DNA of 35,438 nt from a virus (IMGVR_UViG_3300022816_000038:1-35438); one strand, 5' to 3'; shown: positions 1 through 9,240, counted from the stretch's first letter. A program made the numbers and translations. Notes: a model not told the origin generated them from the sequence alone.

Positions 1-1269
1 AGGCGCAACTTCGGGCTTCACCACCTCCGCCATTGGCGCTTGCTGTATTGGCTCGCCAGTAGAGGCAAGTGGGACTTCGGGCGTCTTTGGCAAGGGCGGC
101 GGTTCCGACGCGCCAGCGGGCTTCACGGACTCTTTCCCGACTGCATTAGAAGCGTGCGCCAAGGCATAAACCGCATTTAGCGTCGATTGCTCCAAAGTTG
201 TGTCTTTCAGGGCGTTTAGCGCGGCTTCGATTTTCCTTCCATCGGGCGCGTCCGATGCAGCGTTCCAGGCATTTATCGCCCGGCTGCTCGTCTCATTCGC
301 AACCTCTTGTCCGGTAAATTGGCTCACGAACTTAGTCAACGGGGCCGCCCCTTCCGGTAAGAGCTTCGCCACTCCGAGAGCCGCCGCTTTACTTGCCCCG
401 CCAAAGATCGCTAGTCCGATAGCTGATCGCACTCCGGCGGATTCGGCTTCTGCATCCGTTTTACCGGCGTTTTTGGCCTCAGCTTCGGTCGCTAGTGCCC
501 CGTGCGTCACCATCAACGGTATTCCGGCCCCTGGAATAAGACTCTCGACTGCCATCACTCCCGCTGACCCAGCCGCATGAGCGATTCTGGCCGTGACGGT
601 ACTCGCTAGCTCGGGGTCAACATAGTTCCGCTTGTCAGAGTTTTCCGCAGCCTGCTTGAAATAATCCGCCTGCGCTTTTGCGTCTGGAATCTGCGCCATG
701 ACGGTATCGTGATACTGTTTTTCAAGCGAGTCCTGTAATTGTTTCGGCACGAGTAATCCATCAGCTAAGACCAGATCGCCCTGCTGTGGATGAACCGATT
801 TGGGGTCAGCACTTCGCGCCTGCATGTTCTCCAAACCTTGCAGTCCCTCGAAGATGTATTTTCCCGCTCCGGCCGCCAGACTGCGGACAGCATTCAGCGA
901 CTCGTGGAACGGCAACCCCGACATTGCCGAAACACCTTTCTCTAAATCAAATTGGTCTTTTACTGCGGCGGGCAACGGCGCGGCAGCGGCTTTCTCTGTC
1001 TCGGCAGTTGGAGATTTTGGCACCAGATCGTGGAACAATCCGTAATCCTGTGACCCGGCCACAGCGCCGCCTGCGCTTACCGGATTCGGAACCAGATCGG
1101 TGAACGCGCCAAAATCTGTCGGGGAGTTTATTTCAGCTTTCGGAACAGTACTAAATCGCCCGCCGACAATCTGTTCGGCCGGCGCGCCGTTCTCGCCCCC
1201 GATAATGTCTTTCGGGATTAAATCGCTGAACGGATTAGGTTCAGTCGGCGCTTCAAGCAGAGATGGCAT
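1..1269 (-). CDS. Internal virion-type protein, N-terminal part (gene runs off the window)
   Basis: The frame is open from the ATG at 1269 to the window edge, giving 423 residues with no stop; the C-terminus is missing. The ATG lies one base after the TGA of the upstream gene, so it is translationally coupled and last in the visible late operon. The first 85 residues are low-complexity and carry three copies of an F-x-D-L-[IV]-P motif (residues 14-19, 56-61 and 79-84). The rest is Ala/Gly/Lys-rich and helical-looking, with a hydrophobic stretch near residues 225-250. No catalytic domain is visible. Position after the tail genes suggests a large internal or ejection protein; a lytic transglycosylase or other enzyme could lie in the missing part. 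Function is inferred from position only. Confidence 0.75.
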   Translation of the reverse strand, partial: MPSLLEAPTEPNPFSDLIPKDIIGGENGAPAEQIVGGRFSTVPKAEINSPTDFGAFTDLVPNPVSAGGAVAGSQDYGLFHDLVPKSPTAETEKAAAAPLPAAVKDQFDLEKGVSAMSGLPFHESLNAVRSLAAGAGKYIFEGLQGLENMQARSADPKSVHPQQGDLVLADGLLVPKQLQDSLEKQYHDTVMAQIPDAKAQADYFKQAAENSDKRNYVDPELASTVTARIAHAAGSAGVMAVESLIPGAGIPLMVTHGALATEAEAKNAGKTDAEAESAGVRSAIGLAIFGGASKAAALGVAKLLPEGAAPLTKFVSQFTGQEVANETSSRAINAWNAASDAPDGRKIEAALNALKDTTLEQSTLNAVYALAHASNAVGKESVKPAGASEPPPLPKTPEVPLASTGEPIQQAPMAEVVKPEVAP

Positions 1270-1270
1270 T

Positions 1271-2320
1271 TCACGATTGCCACAGTTGCGCTGGGTCGAT
1301 GCTCATATCCTGCAACCGTTTCGCCACGTCTGCCATCGGAGCGCCAGCGGCTATCGCCGCCTTGGCGTGCGCCAAGTATGTGTCCACTTCGGTAGGTGCG
1401 GAAGCCTGCGGATCAGTCATTAACCCCATTGGATCGGGCGGAGATGAATCTGTCGGCGGGGCTGGTTCGCCTCCTCGAAAATCGCGCGTCTTTTGATTCA
1501 ACGGTGGTTGTGCACGAGTAGGCGTTCTATTGAAATCTCCCTTGCTCGACAAATCCAGTAACTTCGACGCTTCCGGGCCGGGTTGGTCGGGCGACATGTA
1601 CTTCTTCTGCCACCACGAACTCAAATCTTTGCCCGGTTCGATGTATCCCCCGGCTTTCAGACGGTCGTAAGTAAGATCGTGTGTATCGGGATTGTGCAAG
1701 TCCTCCACGATTTGTCCCACAACAACCTTTGGTGCCATCCGTTTCGATACGACCTGATTCCCGTTGTCGTCATAGCTCACTTCGGGCAACGGAATCTTGT
1801 GCTGTTCCGCGCGCATCTTGAAATTCCGCAACGCCTGCGGGATACCAGCCAAGGTTGATGTTCCGTACTCGCTCGCCAAATCTTTGTAGTTCAGATAATA
1901 CTGTGCCGGATCGGATGTTTCCAACTTCGGATCGTTCAACTGCAACTTCTGCGCGCGATCCTGAAATTCTTGCAGGTAATCGTTCTTTTGTTTGTCTTGC
2001 TCGACCATGCCTGAAAATCCGCGCGAATACGCTTCCGCCTTCGTCTTGAGCGCATCACCAGCATCCTTGTAGTACTGAGTGTGTGCCTTCGTCATGGCAT
2101 CCTGAACTTCGGTATCCTTGTTCAGCTTCTCACGCTCGAAAGCGTGTTGATCCTGTGCAATCCGTTCCTGAGACGCGAGCTTCAATACCTCATCTTCGCT
2201 CTGCCGTTTTACCTCTGCGAACTTGGCAGCAGCAGCCAGACCAGAACCAAGAGCTGACAGGAATAGTTTCGGCCCCTCATTTTGTTGGGCGTCAGGAATA
2301 ATCGGAGCAACCAAGTCCAT
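1271..2320 (-). CDS. Putative internal virion protein, coiled-coil rich
   Basis: 349 residues, start ATG directly abutting the TAA of the upstream gene. Residues about 30-130 are rich in Glu, Lys, Gln and Ala and look like a long coiled coil. The C-terminal third (about 250-310) is Pro/Ser/Asp-rich and probably unstructured. No signal peptide, catalytic motif or known domain is recognised. It lies in the late operon between two other virion-type genes, so a structural or DNA-ejection role is the best inference. A short-tailed phage normally has two or three such proteins in this position. Confidence 0.7.
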   Translation of the reverse strand: MDLVAPIIPDAQQNEGPKLFLSALGSGLAAAAKFAEVKRQSEDEVLKLASQERIAQDQHAFEREKLNKDTEVQDAMTKAHTQYYKDAGDALKTKAEAYSRGFSGMVEQDKQKNDYLQEFQDRAQKLQLNDPKLETSDPAQYYLNYKDLASEYGTSTLAGIPQALRNFKMRAEQHKIPLPEVSYDDNGNQVVSKRMAPKVVVGQIVEDLHNPDTHDLTYDRLKAGGYIEPGKDLSSWWQKKYMSPDQPGPEASKLLDLSSKGDFNRTPTRAQPPLNQKTRDFRGGEPAPPTDSSPPDPMGLMTDPQASAPTEVDTYLAHAKAAIAAGAPMADVAKRLQDMSIDPAQLWQS

Positions 2321-3067
2321 TTATCCGCTCCAATTCGACCAGTTGTAAAATGGATTGTTGGCAGGCGCAGATGTAGCGTAATTCCCGCCGCCAGAACCAC
2401 CGCCACCAGCAGCAGTCGCGGGCACGCCGCCGCTCCTCTGTGCCCCCATTGCGCTTCCCATCCCGAATGATGCTGCCGTGCCGCCAATCGTTGCGATGGT
2501 GTTGAATAATCCGGCTGCGCCCGGATCAGGCGCGGCCAGAACGTTGTATTTGAATTGGTCGGTGGCCTGCTTGTAGAGATTATTTTTCGTAGTCTGGTCG
2601 GCTTGCTCCTTTGCGCTAATCGAGAATGGAGCAACTGCGCCTTCGGTCAGTCCAGCCCAACGTTGTGCTGAATTTTCCCCTTTGCCCATCAAGTCGAGAC
2701 TCGTTAGACCAAAGTCGCGAGCGGTCAGAGCCTTTGACATTCCGCTGCCCCCGAATCCGCCAGAAAGAGACTGGAATGCGGAGTTGCGGCGAACTTTGTC
2801 CTGAACGTCTTGTGGAATTTCACCGCGCAAGAGAGCCTGAGTGTTTTTAGACCCCTGCGCGACCATGTTGCCGTAGCCGGGCAAAATTTTCTCAAGAAGT
2901 GCCTGAATGTCCGGCATGTTGGCCGAATTTTCCGCTGTAGCCTTTTTTGCTTCTGCGCCAAGGTCTGTCGGTACGTAATCAGCGACACCCGGCTTTGATC
3001 CAAAAACGGATTTCTTGCCACCGGCGGAGTCAATCGCCATGTTCGCCATCCAATCAAAAAGTGCCAT
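2321..3067 (-). CDS. Putative virion protein with Gly/Ala-rich C-terminus
   Basis: 248 residues; the ATG overlaps the TAA of the upstream gene by one base (TAATG). The N-terminal 80 residues include a predicted amphipathic stretch (around 45-75). Residues about 185-215 form an Ala/Gly/Met-rich, weakly hydrophobic segment, followed by a Gly-rich linker and an Asn/Trp-rich tail. Such a combination is common in ejection or internal head proteins, but no family is recognised. Function is inferred from operon position. Confidence 0.7.
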   Translation of the reverse strand: MALFDWMANMAIDSAGGKKSVFGSKPGVADYVPTDLGAEAKKATAENSANMPDIQALLEKILPGYGNMVAQGSKNTQALLRGEIPQDVQDKVRRNSAFQSLSGGFGGSGMSKALTARDFGLTSLDLMGKGENSAQRWAGLTEGAVAPFSISAKEQADQTTKNNLYKQATDQFKYNVLAAPDPGAAGLFNTIATIGGTAASFGMGSAMGAQRSGGVPATAAGGGGSGGGNYATSAPANNPFYNWSNWSG

Positions 3068-4833
3068 TAGAGCCTCCCTCCCAAGTCCCCGAAGCCGTAT
3101 CCGGCTGTTTGCGCGCTCTGGACGTGCTGAATGCCAGACAGATACTCACGCAATTCTTTTTCGAGAACTGCGATAGCGTTTGCTTGCGATGCCTGAGCGT
3201 CCTGCCATTTTTCGGCCCGTTCCAGCATAATTGCTTGCGACATCAGACGCAGAGCCTCAAATGCCTTAATCACAAGTTCGTCTCCGCTGACTTTTTGAAT
3301 CCAGCGGATTTTGCAAATTGCGGTGAACTGAACAGAATTGGTCAGCGAACCGTTGAAAAAGTATTTCCTGCGCTTGAATCCGGTCTGCGGAAAATAAACT
3401 TCTCCACGATCCACGAAACGCTGACTGCACCCGCTGAACTTGCCGGGGCCGTTCTGCTGATATTCAAAGAGCACGGAACGCATATCAACCGGATGCCCGT
3501 CTATGTCCGTCACAAGAACCGCCTCAATATCGCGCGGGAACAGAACTTCTCCGCCCGTGATTGTTGCGTTCACCTCGCGTAAGGAACCCTTGAAAATCCC
3601 CTGCTCCATCAATCGCATTTCGGCCATGCTCAGGATACGTTCCAGTTCGGTCGTGGTCAGTTGTAGCCCGCCCTGCATTTCCAGCGCGAGTCTTGCAACA
3701 GCGTATCCGAATGATCCGGGCAGATAAACGCCTAGATCGGTCGTGTATGTCGTGTGACGCGCAAGTTCGGTCGCCTCGATCAGCTTAGCTTTCTGTGATT
3801 CAAATGCCTGCTGCTGCATTTGCTGCGCCAACGCGGCATCACCCTGAATCGCATATTGATTTTGGGCGGTCGCGGCAGCATCAGTCACAACGAAACTTTG
3901 TACCATTAGGCGAATATCGTTGTAATCGTCCCATGCCAACGCATCGGTCGCAGCCGTCACTGGAGCGTAAACCAATTCGGCAATCGTCCCATGCACGCTA
4001 ATTCTGCCCGAAATGGCAAGTTGGTTTCGATTGTCCACCAGCATTTGTTCGGCGCGATTGACAAGATACGTGATCTCCGCTTTTCCCATTGTCAGAAAGC
4101 CGCGAAGTTCCAATGCCAATCTCGCCCGCGTTCGGCCAAGCGTTCCTTCGGCGTAGGTAATCAGATCGCTCTGGTAATTTGCTTTTCGCTTGAGTGAGTT
4201 AGTCGGGTCAAGCTGATGTTTCTGAACTTCCGCCTGTAAAATCTTGAGAGCTTTTTGCAGATACCCTTCACCCTCCGGCATGGCGTTATTTTCATCCCGT
4301 TCAATCGACAAGATCGCCAGTTTCAGCGCGCGGATGTTCTGGACGATCAGATAATCTCCGTCTGCCGTGATCGGCACGTACCGTTTTGCGCCGGTAACGC
4401 GCACGGTTGAGGCTGCCGCCAGTCCGGGGTAAATGTATTTCCTGCGCAGAATTGTTGGATCGCCGCCGTCTGGCACAAGCCCGAGATCGATCAACGGATT
4501 GTCATGCGCGCTGGACGGATCAACGTAGGTGAAATTCGTTACCAGATTCCAGCCCTGCGTCACATCGGTTTGGGAGAGCACCGTTGCTCCGCTCAAGACT
4601 TCGACCTCGATTGCATTCTCAAGTTCTTTAGGAAGCAACAAGACTTGTTTGCCGGATTCGGTTGTGGAAACAACGTCGTATGTTGCCATTCCGTTTACAG
4701 GAATCATTTCATCCAAGATGGCTTTCGTGCCTTCATTAGCGCGAGGACGAACACGCGGGTCAGACGCACCGACGCCATTGGCTACAACTGTTGCCAACTC
4801 CGTCTTGCACACTCCGTAAGTCAGTCCACCCAT
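3067..4833 (-). CDS. Structural (tail/connector-like) protein with degenerate internal repeats
   Basis: 588 residues, coupled to the collar gene by a TAATG junction. The protein is built of degenerate repeats. Residues 237-262 and 380-405 match (ARLALELRG versus ARLALEMQG, each followed by a helical stretch with an RAEQML/MAEMRL core). Residues 130-180 and 488-540 also match (RRKYIYPG versus RRKYFFNG, then a beta segment and an ALKLAI/ALRLMS helix ending in ER). Beta segments 63-80 and 428-446 (VLLLPKELENAI, VLFPRDIEAVL) are similar too. This helix plus beta-sandwich pattern and the location fit an adaptor, connector or tail-tube type virion protein, but no named family was recognised. Confidence 0.75.
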   Translation of the reverse strand: MGGLTYGVCKTELATVVANGVGASDPRVRPRANEGTKAILDEMIPVNGMATYDVVSTTESGKQVLLLPKELENAIEVEVLSGATVLSQTDVTQGWNLVTNFTYVDPSSAHDNPLIDLGLVPDGGDPTILRRKYIYPGLAAASTVRVTGAKRYVPITADGDYLIVQNIRALKLAILSIERDENNAMPEGEGYLQKALKILQAEVQKHQLDPTNSLKRKANYQSDLITYAEGTLGRTRARLALELRGFLTMGKAEITYLVNRAEQMLVDNRNQLAISGRISVHGTIAELVYAPVTAATDALAWDDYNDIRLMVQSFVVTDAAATAQNQYAIQGDAALAQQMQQQAFESQKAKLIEATELARHTTYTTDLGVYLPGSFGYAVARLALEMQGGLQLTTTELERILSMAEMRLMEQGIFKGSLREVNATITGGEVLFPRDIEAVLVTDIDGHPVDMRSVLFEYQQNGPGKFSGCSQRFVDRGEVYFPQTGFKRRKYFFNGSLTNSVQFTAICKIRWIQKVSGDELVIKAFEALRLMSQAIMLERAEKWQDAQASQANAIAVLEKELREYLSGIQHVQSAQTAGYGFGDLGGRL

Positions 4834-5552
4834 TATGCGTACCCCACGAATTTAACCAACCCCAGCGCGAAATAAGGTGGCAATGCAGGGATAACTGGAG
4901 GAGTCGGATTACCTGCGTCCGCGTCAATTAAGGTTTGGGTTGTGCCAGCCCCATAAAGTCCACTTCCGGCGTCCGGCGCGTTACCGTCCGCCTTCCATTT
5001 TCCGACCTTCACTTCTGCCGTGGCCGGTCGGTATGTATTGGCATCGCTTAAAAGGATGCTGTTATCTCCGCCTAACGCCAATGCAGCTCCGCTCACAGAC
5101 GATCTCCAGTCGGATGGATGCCCGATAGCAAGATCAGTCATGTGCGCGGCCACAATGAAACGGTCTGACAAATCAGACGTGGCATTATTGCCATTGCAAA
5201 GCGCCCAGCCGTCCCACTCGCCACCGACTATCCCGAGTCCCGTCCCGTCAAAATCAACCGCCGGATCGCCCTGATAATAAGAGAGTTGACCTATTTGACC
5301 TTTGTATTCCCGTCTCCATGAACCAGAATAATAGACATAGGTACCCATCGGCCTTCCGCCATTATCCGTTCTGTGCCAGACTTTATCCTGATCGCCCACT
5401 GCCGGCGTGGCTGATCCTTGGACATAGGGAACGTACGTGCCAGTCACGACCGCCGTAATCAACGTCCGTAAAAGCACGATCAGTTGCGTCAGCGTTGTTG
5501 GCGCTGCCGCAGGATCAGGCGATGCAATAGAGACTGCGACTGGTAAACTCAT
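4833..5552 (-). CDS. Tail-collar-like / tail fibre protein
   Basis: 239 residues, ATG overlapping the previous stop (ATGA). Residues 112-135 (EWDGWALCNG followed by DLSDRF) match the hallmark of phage tail-collar and microcystin-dependent-type domains, in which a GW-x-LCNG turn is followed by a PDL-x-x-RF motif. The extreme C-terminus (ALPPYFALGLVKFVGYA) is the usual aromatic closing strand of such proteins. The N-terminal 40 residues form a helix that could trimerise or attach to the tail. Likely a distal tail or fibre component; host binding is plausible but not shown. Confidence 0.7.
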   Translation of the reverse strand: MSLPVAVSIASPDPAAAPTTLTQLIVLLRTLITAVVTGTYVPYVQGSATPAVGDQDKVWHRTDNGGRPMGTYVYYSGSWRREYKGQIGQLSYYQGDPAVDFDGTGLGIVGGEWDGWALCNGNNATSDLSDRFIVAAHMTDLAIGHPSDWRSSVSGAALALGGDNSILLSDANTYRPATAEVKVGKWKADGNAPDAGSGLYGAGTTQTLIDADAGNPTPPVIPALPPYFALGLVKFVGYA

Positions 5553-7357
5553 GGCACCCTCGCTTTATCGTCCTCGACCAGTTGTTTGGCGTGCAGCCGA
5601 AGTTTTCTTAGAGCGCAATGGCCGGTACCCCGGATACGGGGCTGAAATTCAAAACCCCTTCTCATGCTTCTGCCGGTAAATGATGCGTTGTCCACGTCGT
5701 TCTCTGGTTTCGCTATTGTGCGCCGTGGAAAGAAGTTATGCAAGAGCGTCGGAACACCCCCCGACGTAATCGCCTGCGCTGTTCCGACTACATCAATCTC
5801 TGGCAAAGTTTGCCATGCCGTCCAGATGGGATGCTGGTCGGGCCGGTATTCGAGTGAAATCGTTAACGGGTCTTGCACATCATCAATCCAAAGATCGGCT
5901 CCAAACAATTCCTTTTCGTTGAACGGACTTTGGAAGTTGAGTGATTTGGCGACAATCTCCCACGGAATAGGCGTGTCGCCGCCGTCCCGAATACCGTCCT
6001 TTGTGATCTCGGATACAACAAAATTCGGCCTGCCAGCAAGCGGATCGTTAGTCAGCGAAAGACCGAGCGAATAAGCCCGATGAACCCCGCCAAAACTCCC
6101 TTCGATTAGCTGCTGAGTTCGCAGTTGCGTCCAGTGACCGTCCCATGCCGGTTTAGTCGCCTGACCAAAAGTGGAAAGAACGTCAAAATCCAAGGACAAC
6201 AGCCCATTATGGAACACCCGCCATTCGTTCGGTTGCGGTGTGCATGTGCAAATCAGCCGGTTATCGAAATTGATTGCAGACCCGTAATCGAGCCATTCGG
6301 TTGTGTCGTTATCCGTCCAGATACGAACATTCGTGCTGATCGGAAGATGTGCCCAACTCGTTGCTTCTGCGCGAGCCTGACGATAGCTGCGCCATCCATC
6401 GTCACTCCTGAACCAGACATCCTCTACAACCGACACAATCGAGCGCCAGCCGCGCGCTCCGGTATTATAAAGGAGCACCCGTTGAAAGGCAGATTGTTTC
6501 CATTGATCGCGAGGAATCGCCAGTTGGAACGAGGTAATGCCGCCTTCTGAAAACGCGAGAAGTTCGCCGTCGCCCACGCTTGAATCTTGTTGTGGAAGAA
6601 AGTGCATACCGGAAAGTTTCCCGAGAGAGAATGCGATGCTCGCTGTGCCTCCTTCGTTCAGAAAAGTTGTTTCAGTGAATTTCAAGACCGCCGCGCCTGG
6701 ATCATTCGCGTCGATTCCACTTCCGTAAAGATCGCTGAACTCAATTTCCCTGAAATCGTTTACGACAACGATCAATCGTCCCATTCCATAGGCCATGATC
6801 GTACCAACCGGAACCTCATCATCTTTTGCCCGACGTGCCACCACTCCGTCATAGATGATCGGCTTGGATTGGCCGTCTTGGATCACGCAAAATCTGTCTG
6901 CTTGGACGAAATACGCTCGGTTGTTGGTCGGGAAATTGAGTTTGTCGAGAGCAATTTCCTGCACATCTAAATCCGTGACTTCGCCGAATTTTATTCCGAA
7001 TTGTGGCGTTAATTTGAACAGCCGTCCCCCTGCCGTCATCATTATGCACTCGGGTTTGCCGCCGCCCGGAGAATAATAGCCAGCGCCTTGAAACAGACCT
7101 TGGTAAAACGTATCCAAACCTTCCGGGCCGCTCAGTCCAACAAAAAACCCTTGCGAATCGTAGTGAACACCGACATCGCTAAAGCTGATCGAGCAAGCCG
7201 CGAAAGCAGGTCGAGTGGTTGGCACCCCGCCACGAAACACCATGTTGTCGGCGGTCGCGCATTGAATTTCGTCTATCAGGCTAGGATTGCGCCCGCAATC
7301 GACCCCCGCTGCCAAGCTGGAGAATCCATCGTACGCTCTATTTTGGTCGGAAATCAT
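5549..7357 (-). CDS. Putative tail (nozzle/tubular B-like) protein
   Basis: 602 residues, 4-base ATGA overlap with both neighbours. The N-terminus contains a DNMVFRGGVPTTRPAF segment, resembling the 'N-x-x-x-R-x-G-x-x-x-RP' opening of beta-propeller-type tail nozzle proteins of short-tailed phages. The remainder is beta-rich with many Trp, Asp and Gly, as expected for stacked strands, and the C-terminus ends with a basic RMRRG..RIRGTGH segment similar to those at the end of such proteins. The assignment rests on this pattern and on position; it could also be another tail hub component. Confidence 0.6.
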   Translation of the reverse strand: MISDQNRAYDGFSSLAAGVDCGRNPSLIDEIQCATADNMVFRGGVPTTRPAFAACSISFSDVGVHYDSQGFFVGLSGPEGLDTFYQGLFQGAGYYSPGGGKPECIMMTAGGRLFKLTPQFGIKFGEVTDLDVQEIALDKLNFPTNNRAYFVQADRFCVIQDGQSKPIIYDGVVARRAKDDEVPVGTIMAYGMGRLIVVVNDFREIEFSDLYGSGIDANDPGAAVLKFTETTFLNEGGTASIAFSLGKLSGMHFLPQQDSSVGDGELLAFSEGGITSFQLAIPRDQWKQSAFQRVLLYNTGARGWRSIVSVVEDVWFRSDDGWRSYRQARAEATSWAHLPISTNVRIWTDNDTTEWLDYGSAINFDNRLICTCTPQPNEWRVFHNGLLSLDFDVLSTFGQATKPAWDGHWTQLRTQQLIEGSFGGVHRAYSLGLSLTNDPLAGRPNFVVSEITKDGIRDGGDTPIPWEIVAKSLNFQSPFNEKELFGADLWIDDVQDPLTISLEYRPDQHPIWTAWQTLPEIDVVGTAQAITSGGVPTLLHNFFPRRTIAKPENDVDNASFTGRSMRRGFEFQPRIRGTGHCALRKLRLHAKQLVEDDKARVP

Positions 7358-8751
7358 TTCTTTTTGGAAACTGGAGCTTTACCACTGGTCGCACGATTGT
7401 ATAAATTTGGCGTCCTGATTACGCTCCCCGAGATAGGGTCGGTGGTCGGATCAAGCATCCATTGACCTTGCGAGAATATGGTGTGCCCTTCGTCGCTTAC
7501 TCCGACCGGATTATTGGCACGCCCAGGATCACCGCCCCCTAACAAGTATGCGTTCGTTGTTTGGTCTGCCATCCAGTTCCCGGTTACATTGTTTTGAGAA
7601 AACCGTTGCGCCTGATCCATCGGACCCGCCGGAAGTGCGGCGCGAACTGGGGGCGAAACCGCTGTTCCAGTTGGCGTAGTTCCGTCTGGATTCAACTGCC
7701 CTGATGCTTTTAACGCAGCGGTTTCTTGCGCTCCCGCTGCCTCGGCGTCTGAAAAAGATGGCGGATCAGATTCGCCTGGAGTGGTTGAACTGGTATCAGC
7801 GTAAGTTACCGTCCCGCTCCCAACTGGAGTTTGATAATGGTCGCCACCAAATCGCAGCATCGCCATCGGAGTACTGAGAAATTGCCCGAGCGACATGTTC
7901 CCGCCGAATTGCCCAACATCATTTCCACCGGGATTGTAACGCGGTGTGGGCGGTTGATCCCAATATGGAGCGCCGCCGGTTCCCTTCCAATTTACATCAA
8001 CCTGCGGGCCATCCGAAGCGTTCACAGGATCGGGTCGCGGTCGAAGGTTTGGACTGGCGTAACCCGCACCGGATGGGTCCATTGTTACTGGTGAATCTGG
8101 ACCGCCAATCCAATCTTCATTTGGGTCCGATATGGGGCCGGGAGAACGTCCACCACGAGACGCAATCATTGGCGTATCTGGCGCTTGATAAACTGTCGTG
8201 GGTAGATTCCTGTCGTCATATGGACCGGCAGGATTATATGACGGGTTGTTGACGCCCCCTGAAACTCCAGCAGTTGCACTCGGTTCATCCTGTTGAGCGG
8301 AATACCACGGTTTATCACGAATCGACCATTCGCGATTATTAAGCCCCGGACTAGCGTATCCAGCCCCGGAACTGTCCATTGCGCCCGGCGGAGCTGCCGT
8401 GGATTGTGGCGACGGAGTTGCAGTCGGAGTCGCGACTTCCGGCCCCGAACCGCTATCTTGAAAATAATTTTTGTAAGGAGCGTTCGGGCCGCTGCCAATT
8501 AGCGGCATGTGATTCTGGTCGAAGTCATTATAGAAAGGTCCGTAAAAGTCTCCGCTGGACGGCGAAGGACTCGCGCTTGGCGCTGGAACCGCAGCGCGCG
8601 GAGCTGGAGTTCCCCCGAAATCCAACGCGTCACTGGCCTGCTGCACATCACTGGTAAGCACGCGACCGCCGGGATAAGGAATTGTTGGATTCGGCGCGAT
8701 TCCGCCAAACCCTCCAAACCCGTTAGCTAGTGGCTGGTACCTTCTCCCCAA
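7354..8751 (-). CDS. Pro/Gly/Ser-rich virion-region protein
   Basis: 465 residues of strongly biased composition (Pro, Gly, Ser, Asn, Asp), likely disordered. A 13-residue unit occurs twice, M-D-[SP]-SGAGYASP-x-L, at residues 125-137 and 224-236. No hydrophobic core or enzyme motif is evident. The start used is TTG at 8751, right after the TAA of the upstream gene and 6 bases from a GAAG; no earlier ATG fits. It sits between capsid and tail genes, so a linker, decoration or tail-completion role is possible but unproven. Confidence 0.65.
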   Translation of the reverse strand: MGRRYQPLANGFGGFGGIAPNPTIPYPGGRVLTSDVQQASDALDFGGTPAPRAAVPAPSASPSPSSGDFYGPFYNDFDQNHMPLIGSGPNAPYKNYFQDSGSGPEVATPTATPSPQSTAAPPGAMDSSGAGYASPGLNNREWSIRDKPWYSAQQDEPSATAGVSGGVNNPSYNPAGPYDDRNLPTTVYQAPDTPMIASRGGRSPGPISDPNEDWIGGPDSPVTMDPSGAGYASPNLRPRPDPVNASDGPQVDVNWKGTGGAPYWDQPPTPRYNPGGNDVGQFGGNMSLGQFLSTPMAMLRFGGDHYQTPVGSGTVTYADTSSTTPGESDPPSFSDAEAAGAQETAALKASGQLNPDGTTPTGTAVSPPVRAALPAGPMDQAQRFSQNNVTGNWMADQTTNAYLLGGGDPGRANNPVGVSDEGHTIFSQGQWMLDPTTDPISGSVIRTPNLYNRATSGKAPVSKKK

Positions 8752-8752
8752 C

Positions 8753-9151
8753 TTATTCTTCTGCCCCCGGTGTGATTACGAAACCCTCAAAAGACACTCG
8801 CACGTCGTCGCTGAGGTTGGCCGGAACAGCGGTTGCGATGTACGGCTCGATCTCAACCTCTTCGTCCAACAGTTTTCGCTGTTCCTCGACAACTTTCTTC
8901 AAGCCTTGTTTGGAGAATTTGTACTGTTGACCTTCCATCAGCACCGCCTTGGTTTTTTCGTCCTCCAAAGCTTCATTCAGACGAATGTCCTCGTTCCTGG
9001 CGTTGTAATCCTCGATTGGTTTCTGGCATCGCTTGAGCATGCGAGCCACGGCGTAGCTCAGTTTGGTTTGCGGTTCATCTTTGTCTCGCATCGCCGTCCA
9101 GCGTGAAGCGGAATTAGCGAAGTTGATTACATCTCGAAGGGTTTTTTTCAT
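8753..9151 (-). CDS. Small helical protein downstream of capsid gene
   Basis: 132 residues, mostly charged and helical. Residues 28-105 (LSYAVARMLKRCQKPIEDYN, then a Glu/Lys-rich stretch with KKVVEEQRKLLDEEVEIEPY) resemble small phage proteins in which a helical pair is followed by an acidic strand (a DUF1617-like layout); the resemblance is only by eye. No good Shine-Dalgarno precedes the ATG. It follows the capsid gene after an 89-base gap holding a strong hairpin. A structural or assembly role is inferred from position only. Confidence 0.7.
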   Translation of the reverse strand: MKKTLRDVINFANSASRWTAMRDKDEPQTKLSYAVARMLKRCQKPIEDYNARNEDIRLNEALEDEKTKAVLMEGQQYKFSKQGLKKVVEEQRKLLDEEVEIEPYIATAVPANLSDDVRVSFEGFVITPGAEE

Positions 9152-9190
9152 AAAATGAGATTATGCCGCGCGCGTTCAACTTGCAATAAC

Positions 9191-9239
9191 CAACTCAGGT
9201 CTGCGGCACCAGACCTCCGATGCCGCAGGGAATGAGTTG
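9191..9239 (-). other. Nested hairpin directly after the capsid gene
   Basis: On the transcribed strand the capsid stop codon is followed at once by an outer 7-bp stem (CAACTCA with TGAGTTG) enclosing an inner 7-bp stem (TGCGGCA with TGCCGCA). An alternative 6-bp pairing, AGGTCT with AGACCT, uses part of the inner stem. No T-run follows, so it is not a classical terminator. A partial terminator, a processing site or a 3'-end stabiliser of capsid mRNA are all possible. Confidence 0.6.
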
Positions 9240-9240
9240 A

